Below, piece after piece: positions 5,781-7,070 of a DNA stretch of 7,070 nt (positions are counted from its first letter, which is position 1; the number at the start of each line of letters is the position of its first letter). A model generated the notes under the pieces. It did no database searches. It was not told the DNA's origin and saw only the letters and a list, made by a program, of their open reading frames with translations. The position numbers and the translations under genes are program-made. The stretch comes from Lentisphaeria bacterium UBA1829 (GTDB lineage: Bacteria > Verrucomicrobiota > Lentisphaeria > Victivallales > UBA1829), in the NCBI GenBank assembly GCA_002338895.1, contig DDJH01000036.1:1-7070 (forward strand), in the 5' to 3' direction.

Positions 5781-7070
5781 ATGAAATCCCTGTTTAGAAA
5801 ACCGGACTTTTCCCGGCAATGGACCATCGGAACGCTGACCTACTCCTTCAGCGGGATTGTGACGCTGTTCAGTCTGCTGCTGCTGGGCGACTTCGCCAAT
5901 TCGATCAAGGGCCGCTCCGTCTTTCAGCTGGTCCAGCTGATGTTCAAGACCTACGGAGCGAGTGATTTTCTCAATACGCTGATGATTGTCTCGCTGCCCT
6001 GCGTGCTCGGACTCGTTCTCGGACCGGTGGTCAGTGTGCACTCGGACCGCTGCCGGAGTCGCTGGGGGCGCCGGATCCCGTATCTGGCTCTGACAACTCC
6101 TGTGGCGGCCCTGGCAATCGCCGGATTCGCCTACAGCCCTGCGATCGGACGGACCGTGGCCGGATGGATCGGCGTTGCGGAAAATCCGGTCATTCTGTGG
6201 ACTCTCGGAATCTTCTGGGGCGTGTTCGAGGTGGCCACGGTGATCTCCGGAGCCATCTTCGGCGCGCTGGTCAACGACGTGGTGCCGCATCCGCTGCTCG
6301 GGCGCTTCTACGGACTGTTCCGCATCGTCTCCCTGCTCTGCGGAATCCTGTTCAATTTCTGGTTCCTCGGATTCGCGGCGACGCATTCGAAGATTCTGTT
6401 CCTTTCGGTCGCCGTGGTGTACGGAGTCGGATTCATGTACATGTGTCTGAAGGTGAGGGAGGGGGAGTATCCGCCGCCGGAGAAGTCTGAACGGAGAGGG
6501 GTGTTCGCTGCGATTGCAACCTACTGCCGCGAATGCTATTCCAAACCGTATTATCTGCTCATTTACTGTTTCGGAACCGCGATGGCGCTTGCGATTTCGC
6601 CGGTGAATTCGTTTTCCATGTTCTATGCGCAGGATCTGCAGATCGACATGGATATTTACGGAAAATTCCTGGCGGTGACGTATATGATCTCGTTTGTGCT
6701 CTCCTATTTTCTCGGGGCGCTTGCGGACAGGATCCATCCGCTGCGGGCGTCGATTCTGTTCATGGGGCTGTATGCGGTGATGGGGATCGTTTCCTCGTTC
6801 TGCATTCGCGATACGGCAAGCTACGGCATCGCGTTTGTCGCGCACGGCGTGCTGGCGGGCGGATATCTGACGGTCAGCGCATCGCTGTTTCAGCGTCTGC
6901 TTCCGCGGGCGCAGTTCGCGCAGTTCAGCTCCGCGGGCGGACTCATCAGCGGGATTGCGATGATCCTGCTGGTGCCGCTGATCGGAAAATTCCTGGACTG
7001 GACGGGGCATCAGTATCAGTACACTTATCTGCTCGGCGGGCTGATTGCTCTGCTCAGCGTTGTTCTCGGG
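5781..7070 (+). CDS. MFS sugar transporter, GPH/SLC45-like (partial, 3' end outside window)
   Basis: The frame is open from ATG 5781 to the last base (430 codons, no stop seen). The product is very hydrophobic, with about twelve predicted membrane segments near residues 20-38, 63-83, 100-118, 138-163, 177-198, 205-222, 257-275, 293-315, 322-340, 347-370, 384-405 and 414-430. The loop after segment 2 reads SDRCRSRWGRRIPYL (88-102). It matches the D-R-x-R-x-x-W-G-R-R-x-P pattern of GPH cation:sugar symporters and SLC45/sucrose carriers, a variant of MFS motif A. A second motif-A-like loop, GALADRIHPLRAS (312-324), follows segment 8, as expected for a duplicated 6+6 fold. It would import the oligosaccharides made by the upstream lyase across the inner membrane by ion symport. 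The gap to the lyase is 22 nt; GGAAAG at 5763-5768 is a somewhat distant ribosome site (12 nt). Only the C-terminal tail is probably missing. Confidence 0.88.
   Translation, partial: MKSLFRKPDFSRQWTIGTLTYSFSGIVTLFSLLLLGDFANSIKGRSVFQLVQLMFKTYGASDFLNTLMIVSLPCVLGLVLGPVVSVHSDRCRSRWGRRIPYLALTTPVAALAIAGFAYSPAIGRTVAGWIGVAENPVILWTLGIFWGVFEVATVISGAIFGALVNDVVPHPLLGRFYGLFRIVSLLCGILFNFWFLGFAATHSKILFLSVAVVYGVGFMYMCLKVREGEYPPPEKSERRGVFAAIATYCRECYSKPYYLLIYCFGTAMALAISPVNSFSMFYAQDLQIDMDIYGKFLAVTYMISFVLSYFLGALADRIHPLRASILFMGLYAVMGIVSSFCIRDTASYGIAFVAHGVLAGGYLTVSASLFQRLLPRAQFAQFSSAGGLISGIAMILLVPLIGKFLDWTGHQYQYTYLLGGLIALLSVVLG

Noticed and set aside
3146..5827. Very long minus-strand open frame (893 codons) opposite the lyase
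   Set aside because: It lies antisense to a gene with clear lyase motifs and a signal peptide. Its translation is Arg/Gly/Val-rich with no recognisable domain, as expected from the GC-biased third codon positions of the real gene.
5610..7010. Minus-strand open frame of 466 codons opposite the transporter
   Set aside because: Its composition (Arg, His, Gln, Glu) is the typical reverse complement of a membrane protein gene. The plus frame encodes a clear 12-TM carrier.

Overview
The window holds one co-directional, plus-strand cluster of five genes that reads as a small polysaccharide-utilisation operon. The likely source is a Lentisphaerota bacterium of the Victivallis type. This rests on the gut- and marine-style gene mix, the moderately high GC, and especially a pseudopilin-like protein ([10 protein letters not shown]-terminus, C-terminal FDGH motif) lying between a GntR/LacI-type regulator and carbohydrate enzymes. 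Related Planctomycetota or Verrucomicrobiota cannot be excluded from sequence alone.

Layout. Bases 1-24 look like the 3' half of a rho-independent terminator of an unseen upstream gene. A near-consensus sigma70-type promoter follows (TTGACT, 17 bp, TATAAT). Repeated ATCAA/TTGAT half-sites lie between the -10 box and the first start codon. The genes are then: a GntR-family regulator with a LacI-like ligand-binding domain (113-1237); a prepilin-like protein (1274-2020); an alpha/beta-hydrolase of the acetylxylan-esterase/dienelactone-hydrolase kind with an extra C-terminal beta domain (2038-3201); a secreted heparinase II/III-like polysaccharide lyase (3221-5758); and a 12-TM MFS/GPH-SLC45-like sugar transporter that runs off the right edge (5781-7070+). 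Intergenic gaps are 36, 17, 19 and 22 nt. None contains a terminator or an obvious second promoter, so a single transcript from the promoter at 47-75 is the simplest reading.

Working model (inference). A uronic-acid-containing polysaccharide is cleaved outside the cytoplasm by the lyase. Unsaturated oligosaccharides enter through the MFS carrier. The hydrolase, which has no visible signal peptide, removes an ester group inside the cell. The regulator senses a sugar product and controls the operon, including itself. The pseudopilin is the odd member: its class is very numerous in these phyla but its role is not established, and its place inside a catabolic operon suggests a part in substrate capture or export. 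The exact polysaccharide cannot be read from the sequence. No sulfatase, SusC/D pair, RNA gene, mobile element or CRISPR array is visible.
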